NCBI RefSeq assembly: GCF_963924675.1
Contig: NC_089220.1
Span: 114,592,697 to 114,656,696, forward strand
DNA from: Phocoena phocoena
Lineage: Eukaryota; Chordata; Mammalia; Artiodactyla; Phocoenidae
Direction: 5' to 3'
Length of the DNA: 64,000 nt
Shown: in pieces, positions 11,150 through 22,677 of the stretch
Position numbering within the stretch: position 1 is the stretch's first letter
Layout: each line of letters begins with the position of its first letter
Translations under genes and position numbers: made by a program
Notes under the pieces: model-generated
Seen by the model: the letters and a program-made list of their open reading frames with translations, nothing else
Databases searched by the model: none
Told to the model about the DNA's origin: nothing

Positions 11150-11695
11150 ATACAGTTTTTAAAGGTTACACCCCATTTACAGTTATTACAAAAGATTGGC
11201 TATATTTCCTATATTGTACAATACATCCTTGTAGCCTCTCCCAGTCGTTTGTACCTCCTGGCCCTATGTTGCCCCGACCCCACCGGTAACCACTATTTTG
11301 TTCTCTGTATCTGTGAGTCTGCTGCTGTTTTGTTATATTCACTAGTTTGTTGTATTTTTTTAGGTTCCACATATAAGTGATATCACACAGTATTTGTCTT
11401 TGACTTATTTCACTTAGCATAATGCCCTCCAAGTACATCCATGTGGTGCTAATGGCAAAATTTCCATTGCATATATATACCACATCTTCTTTATCTGTTC
11501 ATCTGTTGATGGACACTTAGGTTGCTTCCATATCTTGGCAATTGCAGGTAATGCTGTGCTTAATATTGAGGTGCATGTATCTTTTTGAATTAGCGTTTTT
11601 GTGGGGTTTGTTTGTTTGTTTTTCCAGACAAATACCCAGTAATTGATGGGTTATAAGGTATCATTGTACTTTTAACAGTCAGAATTCCATTATAG
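11150..11695 (-). mobile_element. L1 3' fragment, antisense
   Basis: + strand phrases of a reverse-complement L1 3' end: ATACATCCTTGTAGCCTCTC, ACATATAAGTGATATCACAC, TTGACTTATTTCACTTAGCA and TTGATGGACACTTAGGTTGC. It is separate from the following L1, whose own 3' end begins near 11720. Confidence 0.8.
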
Positions 11696-12559
11696 AGGAT
11701 CCAGTGCAGGTTAGATTACTTTCATAATTTACATTTTAAATTTATATTTCAGTTTGCATACACTGAATTTATACTTTTGGGTGACAATTTCATGAGTTTT
11801 GACAAATGCCTAGAGAATGTAACTGCCACCAGAGTGAACTTACAGAACAGTTCCATCATCACCCTCTAAAAAACCTCCTGTCTTCTACCCCATTTGGTCA
11901 ACCCCTCCCCCATTAATCCCTGGCAACCAGGGAATTTATACACCATTCCTATAGTTTTGCCTTTTCTACCTTGTCATATGAATGGAATCATGCAATATAT
12001 AGCCTTTTGAGTCTAGCTTCTTTCACTTAGAATTTGCATTTGAGATTCATACATGTTGTTGTGTATATCAGTAGTTCTTTATTACTGAGTAGTATTACAT
12101 CCAGTGGATGTACCATGATTTGTTTATCCATTCCGTAGTTGCAGAACATTTAGATTGTTCCCAGTTTTTGCCAGGTACAAATAAAGCTGTTATAAATATC
12201 CTCATACAGGTTTTTGGGTGACCATAAGTTTTTGTTTCACTTGGGTAAGTTCCTAATAGTGAGATTTTGGGGTTGTGCTAAGTATATGTTTATCTTTGTA
12301 AGAAACTTTGAAACTTTTTTTGTTGGCTGTATTATTTTGCATTCCCACCAGCAGTGTATGAGAGTTCCAGATGCACCACACACACTGCAGCACTTGGGAT
12401 TGTCAGATTTCTCCCCCTACCCCACCATTCTAATTGGCATGTGGTGATAACATTGTGGCTTCTGTTTGTGTGTCCCAAATGACTAATGATGTTGAGCGTC
12501 CTTTCATGTGCTTCTTCATGTCTCTGTATGGATTTTCTTTGGTGAAATGTCTGTTCTGT

Positions 12560-12790
12560 TTTTATTTTATTTATTTATTTATTTAATTAAATTAATTAAT
12601 TAATTTATTTTTGCTGCACATGGGCCTCTTCCGCTGCGGAGCACAGGCTCCGGACATGCAGGCTCAGCGGCCACGGCCCACGGGCCCAGCCGCTCCACGG
12701 CATGCGGGATCCTCCTGGACCGGGGCACGAACCCGTCACCCCCGTATCGGCAGGTGGACTCTCAACCACTGCACCACCAGGGAAGACCCT
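12560..12790 (-). mobile_element. CHR SINE, short form
   Basis: Antisense short CHR with (TTTA)n/(TTAA)n tail on the left, body GCTGCACATGGGCCTCTTCC, and head CACCAGGGAAGACCC. It abuts the poly(A) tail of the RPL10A retrocopy and lacks part of the usual CHR 3' sequence. Confidence 0.9.
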
Positions 12791-12791
12791 A

Positions 12792-13512
<721 letters not shown>

Positions 13513-14469
13513 TTTTTAGAATTGGGTTTTTGTTTTCTTGTTAGGCTTCAAGTGATTTTTGAAATACGTATTCTAGGTACAAATTATTTGTCAGATGTGT
13601 GATTTGCAAATGTTTTCTCTCAGTCTGTGGCATGTCTTTCCCTTCTCTTAAGTGTCTTTTTTATTTTGATAAATTCCAGTTTATCTGTTTTTCTTATAGA
13701 TTGTACTTCTGGTACCTAAGAACTATTTGCCTAACTCAAGGTCACAAAGATTTTTCTCCCAGAAGTTTTATACTCATATGTTTTACATTTACGTCTGATC
13801 CATTACGAATTTTATATGAAGTCTGAGGTATAGGTCAGAGTTGATTTAAAATATATCTGTATGGATGTAGATGGATAGATGTCTTAATTCTTCTAGTATT
13901 GTTTGCTGAAAAGATTTTTCCCCCCATTGAATTGTATTAGCACTGTCGTAAAAATCATTTTGCCATACTAGTATGAATCTATTTCTGGCTTCTCTGCTAT
14001 TCCTTTGACCTGTGTATCTATTCTTTTGCCAGTACTATACCTTTGTAAGTATGTTTTGAAGTCAGGTGGTGTTCCTTTCAAAATTATTTTGGCTATTCTA
14101 GTTTTCTTGCTAACCCATAAGTTTTAGAAATATCTTGTTGATATCTACCCCAAAATCCCACTGGGGTTTTGATTGGTATTGAGTTGAATCTTATAGATCA
14201 GTTTGGGAAGAATTAATATTTTAACTACATTGAGTCTCCCAACCCATGAAGATGGCATATCTCCAGTTATTTAGGTCTTTTAAAATTTCCTTCACTAGTA
14301 TTTTGCAGTTTTCAGCATATGTGTACTTTCACATAGTTTGTTAAATTTATACCTAAATACTTCATATTTTGGTGCTGTTGTAAATGGAACTTAAAATTTT
14401 TTGGATTTCCATTTATTCATTGCTAGTATGTAAAAAAAATACAGCTGTTTTTTAAAAAAATATTGGTCT

Positions 14470-14657
14470 GTAGATAACTGATAAGGACCTACTGTATAGC
14501 ACAGGAAACTCTACTCAGTACTCTGTAATCACATATATGGGATAAGAATCTAAAAAAGAGTGGATATATGTATATGTATAACTGCTTCAGTTTGCTGTAC
14601 ACCTGAAACTAACACAACATGGTAAATCAACTATATTGCAATAAAAATTTAAAAAAA
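14470..14657 (+). mobile_element. 5'-truncated L1 3' end, sense
   Basis: It reads AAGGACCTACTGTATAGCAC, CTTCAGTTTGCTGTACACCT, CTAACACAACATGGTAAATC and ends AATAAAAATTTAAAAAAA, the usual cetartiodactyl L1 3' end. ATATTGGTCT flanks it on both sides (about 14460-14469 and 14658-14668) inside the older antisense L1. Confidence 0.88.
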
Positions 14658-14765
14658 TATATTGGTCTTATATTCTGGAACTTGCTGAACTCATTTATTC
14701 TAGGAACTTCTTTGTAGGTCCATGGAATTTTCTGCATAGATCATGTCATTTTTAACACAACAGTT

Positions 14766-14850
14766 GTAATTTTTCTAATAGATTTTCTATTAGCTGTAGT
14801 TTTTCTAAGAGATTTTCTGTAATTTAGCTGTAATTTTTCTAATAGATTAC
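14766..14850. repeat. Short tandem duplication
   Basis: Three imperfect copies of a unit around AATTTTTCTAATAGATT, with AGCTGTA linkers, within the antisense L1. Confidence 0.7.
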
Positions 14851-15270
14851 CAAATTAAGGAAATTCCCTTCTGTTCCTAATTTGCTGAGAGTTTTTATGA
14901 GTACCAGATGTCAAATTTTGTCAGATGCTTTTTTTGCATCCTACTGTTATAATCTTGTAGTTTTTATTTAGGCTGTTAATATGATTATATTTACTGATTT
15001 TTTTTTGAATGTTTAAGTAGCTTTGCAATACTGGGATAAACCCCACTTTGTTGTGGTGTAATTATCCTTCTTTTGATATATTGCTAGATTTGATTTCCTA
15101 ATATTTTGTTGGGGAGTTTTACATCTTTGCTCATGTAGTAGTTTCTTATAATGTTTTTTGTCTGATTTTGATATCAGGGTGATGCTGGTCTTATAATAGG
15201 AATTGGGAAGTGTTTCCTCCTGTTTTCTGTAAGAGATTGTGTAGAATTGATATTTTTGGGTTCCTTAAAC

Positions 15271-15430
15271 CAGGGGTCCCCAACCCCCAGGTCCGATATG
15301 GGTCTGCGGCCTGTTAGGAACTAGGTCTCACAGCAGGAGGTGAGTGGCAGGTAAGCATTACCACCTGAACCATCCATAAATTGTCTTCCACAAAACTGGT
15401 CCCTAGTGCCCAAAAGGTTGGGGACCGCTG
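15271..15430. mobile_element. 160-bp non-autonomous hAT element with intact ends
   Basis: It starts CAGGGGTCCCCAACC and ends GGTTGGGGACCGCTG, inverted ends with one mismatch. Eight-base flanks CCTTAAAC and TATTAAAC (6 of 8 identical) fit a hAT target duplication. The inside (CGGCCTGTTAGGAACTAGG, CACAGCAGGAGGTGAGTGGC) matches a family common in mammals whose exact name I do not assign. Confidence 0.85.
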
Positions 15431-15780
15431 TATTAAACGGTTAGTAGAATTTACCAGTGAAACTATTTGGGTCTTGAGTTTTCTTTGTGCAGAGATTTTA
15501 AATACTCATTCAGTTTGTTTAATAGATATAGGGATGTTCATATTATCCATTTCTTCTTCAGTGAATTTTAGTAGTTAGTGACTTTTAAGAAAATTGGTCT
15601 GTTTTATCTACATTGTGAATTCCTGGTCATTTGGGTCTCTTTTCTCTTGGTTAGTCTTTGCTAGAGTTCTGTTGATCTTTAGTACTAGTTTTGGTTTCAT
15701 TTATTTTCTCTTGGTTTTCTATCTTCAGTTTTATTGACTTCTCTTTGTATTATTTCTTCTGCTTGCTTTAGATATAGTTT

Positions 15781-15804
15781 GCTTTTTTTTTTTTAAAAAA
15801 AAAA
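15781..15804. repeat. Poly-T/poly-A palindrome
   Basis: A T run is directly followed by an A run inside the antisense L1. It may be a remnant of two abutting poly(A) tails. Confidence 0.6.
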
Positions 15805-16384
15805 GCATTTATCTTTCTACATTTCTTATGTAAGCATTTAGTAGAATAAATTTCCTCCTTAACAGTTACATTTTACAAATTTTGATGTGTTGTATTTTCA
15901 TTTTCTTCAGTTCAGGTTGTTTTCTAATTTTCTTCAAGACTTCCTTGTTGGCCCTTGGGTTATTTGATAGAAGATGGTTTATTTTCGGAATAGTCTGTCT
16001 CCTTGTTAAATGGATTACTGAGAGAGGAGCATTGAAATCTCCAAGTATAATTGTGAATTTGTCTGTTTTTCTTTCATTTTTAACAGTTTTTGCTTTATTT
16101 ATTATGAGGCTTTGTTGTTAAGTGCATGTTTTCTTAGTAACTTGACCTTTCCATTGTGAGGTTTTTTTTTTTATCACTGGTAAATTTTCTTGTTTTGAAG
16201 TTTACTTTGAGAAATATAGCCCCTGCAGCTTTTGTTTGATTAGTGTTTTGCATGATATGTCTTTTTTCATCCTTTTACTTTTAGTCTCTATGTGTCATTA
16301 TATTGGAAAATGAGTTGTTATAAACAACATATAGTTTTGCCTTTAAAAAAAAAACTAAGCTCTCTGTCTCTTATTTAGCAGCAT

Positions 16385-16475
16385 AAAGATTTCTTTTTTA
16401 AAAATTAAGGTATAATTGACATATGACATCAGTTTCAGGTATACAGCGTAATAATTTGGTATTTGTATAGTTATC
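16385..16475 (-). mobile_element. Short L1 3' end fragment, antisense
   Basis: TTAAGGTATAATTGACATAT, AGTTTCAGGTATACAGCGTA and ATTTGGTATTTGTATAG are the reverse complement of an L1MA-like 3' end. It is nested in the larger L1. Confidence 0.65.
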
Positions 16476-16640
16476 TGTCTTTTAAGTGGGTTTTTTTCCT
16501 TCACTTTTTACATTTAATGTAATTATTGATGTGGTTGAATTTTGGTCTTTTAAATTATTTTTCTCTTTGGTCCTCCTTTTCTGCTTTCTTTTGGATTGGA
16601 TTTTGAAAATATTCTACTTCATGTATCTATTGGTGTTTTT

Positions 16641-16883
16641 TTTCCCCCCAAGAATGGCTTATTATTAGAAATTATGTTAACATAATTTATCTCATTAATA
16701 GGTTTAAAAAAGATCAACAATGTGATCATTTCCTTTGATATTGTAACAGCATTTGATAAAGGTCAACATCTGTTTCTGATTTTTAAGGTCTTAATTAAAT
16801 GAAAATAGTTGGATATTTCATTGGACTTTTAATACATACATATACTTTAAACCAAAAGCTAGTATCACACAAAATGATCAATC
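16641..16883 (+). mobile_element. L1 ORF2 fragment with target duplication
   Basis: Sense L1 ORF2-like sequence (GATATTGTAACAGCATTTGA, AAAGGTCAACATCTGTTTC) lies between two copies of TCTATTGGTGTTTTT at 16626-16640 and 16884-16898. It starts after a T/C run and has no A tail on the right. Confidence 0.65.
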
Positions 16884-17429
16884 TCTATTGGTGTTTTTAG
16901 CCATCTCTCATTTTTTTCTTTTTAAGTGGTTGCTCTAAGGATTATAATATAAATATTTCACTCTTCACAGTCTACTTAGAGTCGATACTTTACCACTCCA
17001 AGTGAAACATAGAAACCTTATAGCTATATAGATGACCTTTCTATCAGTCCCTTTATACTGTCGTTGTCATATGTGTTACATCTAACCCTTCACCTTACCA
17101 TGACATGTTATAATTTTTGGTTTCAACAGTTTTGTATATATTTCAGAAACATAAGAAGAGAAGAATAGTCTATGATATTTACTCATTTACCATTTCTGTT
17201 GCTCTTCCTTGTTTCTTGAAATTCCAGGTTACCCTCTGGTACCATTTGCTTTCTGTCTGAAGAACTTTTAGCATTTCCTTTAGAGCAGGTCTGCTGGCAA
17301 TGAGTTCTCTTGGTTTTCTTTTGTCTGAGAGTATCCTTGTCTTCATTCCTGAACTATACTTTGACTGAGTATAGAAGTCTAGGCTGATAGCTTTTGATAT
17401 TATCCCACAGGGCCCTGAGACTTCTTATT

Positions 17430-17431
17430 TT

Positions 17432-17493
<62 letters not shown>
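17430..17493. repeat. Compound microsatellite (TG)(TA)(CATA)(CA)
   Basis: TGTGTGTG runs into about 13 TA units, then ACATACATACATAC and (AC)n. It lies inside the antisense L1. Confidence 0.95.
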
Positions 17494-18849
17494 ATTTTAT
17501 TGTTATTGACATATCTTTAAGTTCACTGACTGCTGTCATCTCCTTTCTGCTGTTGAGCCCATCGAGTGATCTTAGGGTTTTTTAGTTCTAAAGTTTTCCA
17601 TTTGGTTCTTTTTTATAATTTGAGCTTCTTTCCTAAGAATTTCTTTCATTCATTTTAAGATGTTCACCCTTACCCAATGTATCATGTTTTTAACAGCTGC
17701 TTTAAAAGTCTTTGTCTGATAATTCTAATATCTGGGTCATCTTGGGGTCAGAATCAAATAATTGTCTTCTCTGTTGATAATTGATCAGATTTTTGTTGTT
17801 CTTGCTTTGGTAATTTCAGATTCTGTCCTGGATGTTTGGAATGTTGTGTGAGATTCTGCGTCCTCTTAAAATCCTTTAGAGAGTGGTGAGGATCTTTTGT
17901 TTTAGTAAATAAGTCAACCCAGTTAGGTTCTACCTGAAAGTTCTTTCTCACTTTATGTACAGATTTGGTTCCATTATCTGTTCAGTTTTCAAAGTCTTTG
18001 CTATATTGAGTTTGCCCCTCCCATTCCCACTTAGGTTGATCTAGGATTTGGGCAGTGGTTTATATCATAGTTCTGGTTCTGGTTCTGGAAGCCTCTCCTA
18101 TTCTTTGGCTGTGTTCCACACATGTATAGCTTACATGTGAGCCCAGGACTTGGTTCATACACAGAATTAGGAATCTACTTCTCCGTCTCTCCTTTCAGTG
18201 ATTTCCTCTACACTCTTATCTCCCAGTGGCCCTTTCCTTCATTCCTCTAGCCAGATGCACGGAGTTCTCTCAGTTTTAGTTTCCTGCCTGTCATGCCTTG
18301 AGGTGAAGTGGCAAGAGAAAAAAAGAAAAGAAAATAATAGGGATTCTCCCACACTCTTTTTTTTTTTCCACACCGGGGTTCGTCTTCCTGGTTCCTGTGT
18401 TCAGAGCAGTCTGTTTTCTCTTGGGGTTTTCTGTGGTCTGCAGTAGTGTAGTTACATGGCTGGGACTGGCCTCAGGGCAGGGCTGGGAGAAAGAAACAAG
18501 GGAAAAAGGAAAAAAGTATTCTCCCCACCTCCAGGAGCCTTTTGCCTTAGTCCTCTGGCCAAGAAGATGCACTTGTTTCAGCTTTTGCTGGTTGTGCCTA
18601 CTATACAGTATGCCTATTTGGCCTACCCTTGTGTCAAAACCAGGAAATGAAGGAGAAAAAACAAGCCGATACTCACCATCATCTTATTTGTTGTTTTTCA
18701 CTGCTCTCCCCAATCTGCCTGCTGTTATTTAATGTTCAGAGTATTTTGTATTTTGTCCAGAGTTTTTAGTTGTAATGGTGGGAGAGAGTTGTGTTTATTA
18801 CTCCATCTTGGTCAGGACCAGAAGACAGATTGTTCTGTTTTTAAATAAA

Positions 18850-19040
18850 AATAAACATTATTGGTATGACTAAAGGTACCCATTTTTAAGTGTATAGTTT
18901 GAGTTTTGATAAATGTATTCCCTCATATAACCAGCCATCACATTCAAGAAGTAGAACATTTTTCAGTCTCTCAGAAAGCTCACTTGTGCCTCTTAGCTTT
19001 CTGCCATCCTCTCTTCATCCTGCCCTGAATTACCCTTTGG
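18850..19040 (-). mobile_element. L1 3' end fragment, antisense
   Basis: + strand GTGTATAGTTTGAGTTTTGA, TAACCAGCCATCACATTCAA and AAGTAGAACATTTTTCAGTC correspond to a reverse-complement L1M 3' region. Confidence 0.7.
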
Positions 19041-19195
19041 TGGAGGATATAAAGGATATTTAGACATATGACTAGTAGTTAAATGAGCTCTTTAATATTC
19101 CTTTGGATTGTCCTATATAGAATAAACGAAGGAATATTAGATCCAGATTGTCCTAGGTGAGAATTCACAACTATCCCATTTAAAATATCAGCTTT

Positions 19196-19409
19196 AAAAA
19201 TTTTATTTATTTAATTTATTTTGGCTGCAGTGGGTTTTAATTGTGGCATGCGGGATCTTCGTTGGCCACATGTGTGATATTTAGTTGCGGCATGTGAACT
19301 CGTAGTTGCAGCATGCATGTGGGATCTAGTTCCCTGACCAGGGAATCAAACCCAGGCCCCCTGCATTGGGAGAGCGGAGTCTTTCCCACTGGACCACCAG
19401 GGAAGTCCC
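19196..19409 (-). mobile_element. Older CHR-type SINE
   Basis: Antisense; the head on + is GGACCACCAGGGAAGTCCC with B box region AATCAAACCCAGG, and the body repeats TTGCGGCATGTG-like units. It is more diverged than the other long CHR copies. CACAACT lies on both sides (about 19166 and 19410). Confidence 0.85.
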
Positions 19410-19420
19410 CACAACTGTTC

Positions 19421-19606
19421 CACTAAATTAGCTGCATGATATTGGGTAGTTTTTGTAACCTTTTGGAGCCTAGTCATAGTTTTCTCATATTTAAAATGGG
19501 AGGTAAGTATATTTACCTTACAGAATGCTTTGAGAGTTAAACGAGATGTATAAAATACATACCTTATACAGGGTCTGGAATACAGTAGATGCACAATAAA
19601 TGTCAT
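19421..19606 (+). repeat. MIR SINE
   Basis: AGCTGCATGATATTGGGTAG, TCATATTTAAAATGGGAGGT, GAGAGTTAAACGAGATGTAT and GCACAATAAATGTC follow the MIR order in sense orientation. Confidence 0.8.
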
Positions 19607-19967
19607 TCCCCCATCACCTTTCCATTTATGTGCAATGCACGTAAATGACCTGAGCCAGCTGCATTAAGATAGTGACCCAAATATATTTATTTAGTATTGT
19701 GAAACAGCCTCTGACCTATAGTGTAGAGCCCTGGCAGAATGTAGATATTCCGGCATCATCGTGTGGTTTAGCCAGATTTTCCAGTAGTGTCCTATTGGGA
19801 AAAACTTTTGAGCATGTACCTCCAATACATTATTAAACACATTACACCTACAGAGAAAATTTTAAACAGCTAAAATCGGAAAAGTTGTCATGTTTTCTTC
19901 ATCCTGAGGGATGAGTAGTCTAATGTTCTGAATCTCTTTGGTGATGAGCACATTTGGGGGTGGAACC

Positions 19968-19976
19968 TAGGAATCT

Positions 19977-20020
<44 letters not shown>

Positions 20021-20030
20021 GAATCTGTTT
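19968..20030 (-). mobile_element. Poly(A)-only retroinsertion (T38 on +)
   Basis: A pure run of about 38 T (19981-20018) is bracketed by identical TAGGAATCTGTTT at 19968-19980 and 20018-20030. No SINE or L1 sequence is attached. It looks like a retroposed tail without a body; replication slippage after a local duplication is the alternative. Confidence 0.65.
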
Positions 20031-20106
20031 TTAACAGAAGATTCCATAGTAATTTTTGAAGGACGAATAACAGGTTTGGAAACCTCTGGATCAGACCAGT
20101 TTTAGT

Positions 20107-20236
20107 TAATTAATTTTTAATCTTTTGGCTGCTGCCATTCGGCATGTGGGATCTTAGTTCCCCAAACAGGGATTGAACCCACGCCTCCTGCATTGGCAGC
20201 ACAGAGTCTTAATCACTGCACCACCAGGGAAGTCCC
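20107..20236 (-). mobile_element. Short tRNA-type SINE (old CHR)
   Basis: Antisense, about 130 bp, tRNA part only: TTTTGGCTGCTGCCATTCGG, AGGGATTGAACCCACGCCTC and CACCACCAGGGAAGTCCC. AGACCA(G/A)TTTT-like flanks occur at about 20093 and 20238. Confidence 0.87.
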
Positions 20237-20960
20237 GAGACCAATTTTTGAACTCAGACACAGAAAAGGTATTTAGCAATATTAAGTCAAAGAGGGCATT
20301 TCCCCTCCTCTCCCTTTTTTCTCTTTGCAAGTTGAGAATTAACAATTCCTGAAACATTTTCCCCCAAGTGTGCTGTCTAGTGGCAGAGATTATATCATGC
20401 ATTGGATGCCGCAAAGTTATATTTGCAAAATCCCAGTGGATGCGACTAGACTTAATTTTCCCAATTAATGGGATTATTGCCCTTATTTTACATATGACTA
20501 AATGAATAACTCAATTGTAGGCAAATCCTATTGTAAAAACCTGTTGTATCATATTTCTGGACACTTGACAATGTCTATATTCTGTACAAATATTACAACT
20601 TAGCGTCAGCTAATAGGTTCCTTTTCACATATTAATTCTTCTAGATTGGGAGTGTCTTTCTCAAGTGCTGTGTTAAAGGAGGATTCTTAAGGGAGTCTGG
20701 GTTCAAGAAGTAAGGAATACCTGGATGGATTAGCAAAATGTGCCTGGAGTGGAGGGTTGGGACTTATAATGTCTGCATCTTCGATTTTTTTGCCAAAGGG
20801 GAAGTGGATGTATGTGACTTTTTCTGTGAAAAATGGTATTATTGAGAATAATTGATAGGGATTTCTTTCATGACTTTTATACAGGATTACTTTTTAACTA
20901 AATCAGTAGTTAACTAATATTCTTGTCTAACTATGGGGAAATAAAAGTAGTTTATATACG
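20237..20960. other. Intron 1, no gene seen
   Basis: AT-rich intron without recognisable elements. Confidence 0.45.
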
Positions 20961-21001
20961 GAGACCTTTTTTTTTTTTTTTTTTTTTTTGAGACCTTTTT
21001 T
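20961..21001 (-). mobile_element. Second poly(A)-only insertion
   Basis: GAGACCTTTTT at 20961-20971 runs into T to 20989, followed directly by GAGACCTTTTT again at 20990-21000. As at 19968-20030, only a homopolymer lies between duplicated target bases. Confidence 0.6.
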
Positions 21002-21143
21002 ATAATGTTATTTGATGTAATAAAGTCATACATGAAATACAAATAAGCAGACTCAGGTTTGACTTTCACTTCTGACATTGTAACTAGTTCTAGTATCTTT
21101 GAATGAGTTGGGTTTCATCCATCTCTTAGGCCCTGTTGCCTTT

Positions 21144-21451
21144 TTTTGTTTTTTAATTTATTTTTGGCTGCATTGGGTCTTCGTTGCTGTGCGTGGGCTT
21201 TCTCTACTTGCGGCGAGCGGGAGCTACTCTTCGTTGTGGTACGCGGGCTTCTCATTGCGGTGGCTTCTCTTGTTGCGGAGCACAGGCTCTAGGTGCGCAG
21301 ACTTCTGTAGTTGTGGCACGTGGGCTCAGTAGTTGTGGCACACGGGCTTAGTTGCTCCGCGGCATGTGGGATCTTCCTGGACCAGGGGTCAAACCTGTGT
21401 CCCCTGCGTCAGCAGGCGGACTCTCAACAACTGCACCACCAGGGAAGGCCC
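21144..21451 (-). mobile_element. CHR SINE, long form
   Basis: Antisense from TTTTTTGTTTTTTAATTTA through GGCTGCATTGGGTCTTCGTT to CACCACCAGGGAAGGCC. It is the first of three insertions at a GTTGCCTTT/CATTGCCTTT site. Confidence 0.92.
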
Positions 21452-21467
21452 CCCCACCATTGCCTTT

Positions 21468-21820
21468 AAAAAAAATTAATTTTTATTTATTTTATTTTTG
21501 GGTGCGTTGGGTCTTTGTGCTGCACGCAGGCTTTCTCTACTTGCGGCGAGCGGGAGCTACTCTTCGTCGCGTTGCCCAGGCTTCTCATTGCAGTGGCTTG
21601 TCTTGCCCGGAGCACGGGCTCTAGGCGCGCGGACTTCAGTAGTTGTAGCACATGGGCTCAGTAGTTGTGGCTCGCGGGTTCTAGAGTGCAGGCTCAGTAG
21701 TTGTGGCGCACGGGTTTAGTTGCTCCTTGGTATGTGGGATCTTCCTGGACCAGGGCTTGAACCCATGTTCCCTGCATTGGCAGGCAGATTCTTAACCACT
21801 GCGCCACCAGGGAAGTCCCC
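21468..21820 (-). mobile_element. CHR SINE, long form
   Basis: Antisense long CHR (GGGTGCGTTGGGTCTTTGTG to GCGCCACCAGGGAAGTCCCC). Its flanks, about 21440-21467 and 21821-21850, are long imperfect duplicates that include the end of the previous SINE, so this one inserted second. Confidence 0.92.
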
Positions 21821-21850
21821 AGCCAAGGGCCTCCCCACCCCATTGCCTTT

Positions 21851-21903
21851 TTTTTTTTCTTCTTGGATCTTTTATTTTTATTTTTTTAAACATCTTTATT
21901 GGC
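21851..21903 (-). mobile_element. Tiny 5'-truncated L1 tail
   Basis: A T-rich stretch ends TTAAACATCTTTATTGG, the reverse complement of an L1 3' terminus. CCATTGCCTTT lies at 21840-21850 and 21904-21914 as target duplication. Only about 20 bases of L1 body remain. Confidence 0.75.
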
Positions 21904-21914
21904 CCATTGCCTTT

Positions 21915-22387
21915 TGAGTTAAAATTCTGCTCACTAGTTTCAAGGGAAATGGAAGTATTTGTGACATCATTGAATGATAAGGCAGTCAACTTTGGGCTTA
22001 TTTCATGGTGGTAGTCTTTCTTTCTAGAAACGAAATAGCAGCTGAAGATTATATTCTATAAATTATTTCATAGTACAGATATTTTGTTGTTTTCATTAAA
22101 TATGTCTGAAGGACCTTCTGAATTAAAAATGGTTTGGATTCATTTGAACTATTTATTACGTAAAATTTTAGAAATTTTATTGATTTACAGTGTGCCGATG
22201 CGGCAGTCTGTTAAATCTAATTGCAAAAAGGTTCACTTTAATTAGCGCTTAATTATACAGTAGTTTTTCATTTTTTTTTCTTGGCTTATTTTGAATTCTA
22301 CTTTAGAATCCCATAGAAACCTGACATATTAGTGTGACAAACTATTTTTAAATAGTCTTGATCTTATAATTAAAACTTTGTATTTTC
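21915..22387. other. Intron 1, no gene seen
   Basis: AT-rich intron without a recognised element. Confidence 0.5.
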
Positions 22388-22531
22388 CTTTTTTAAAAAT
22401 TTATTTATTTTTTGTACAGCAGGTCTTCTTAGTTATCTGTTTTATACATATTAGTGTATATGTGTCAATCCCAATCTCCCAATTCATCCCCCCACACACA
22501 CCTTTCCCCCCTTGGTGTCCTCCATAAAAAG
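22388..22531 (-). mobile_element. 5'-truncated L1 3' UTR, near ARIH1 exon 2
   Basis: ACAGCAGGTCTTCTTAGTTA, TTTTATACATATTAGTGTAT and TCAATCCCAATCTCCCAATT are the same L1 3' UTR as at 4041-4352. TTTGTATTTTC flanks it at 22377-22387 and 22532-22542. It ends about 146 bp before exon 2. Confidence 0.88.
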
Positions 22532-22677
22532 TTTGTATTTTCTTAGGGGAATAAAGAAATACCTTAGGAAAGGAAATTTGGGTGGGGTGTTGTAGAACTT
22601 TAAATTCAACCTAAAAATTCACTAAATGTCAGTGAAGTGCTATTACCTTAAAATGACTTTTTTTCCCCCTTCTTTAG

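Noticed and set aside
15882..16121. Hydrophobic open frame that looks like a membrane protein
   Set aside because: It is the antisense reading of L1 ORF2. T-rich antisense L1 gives Phe/Leu-rich peptides.
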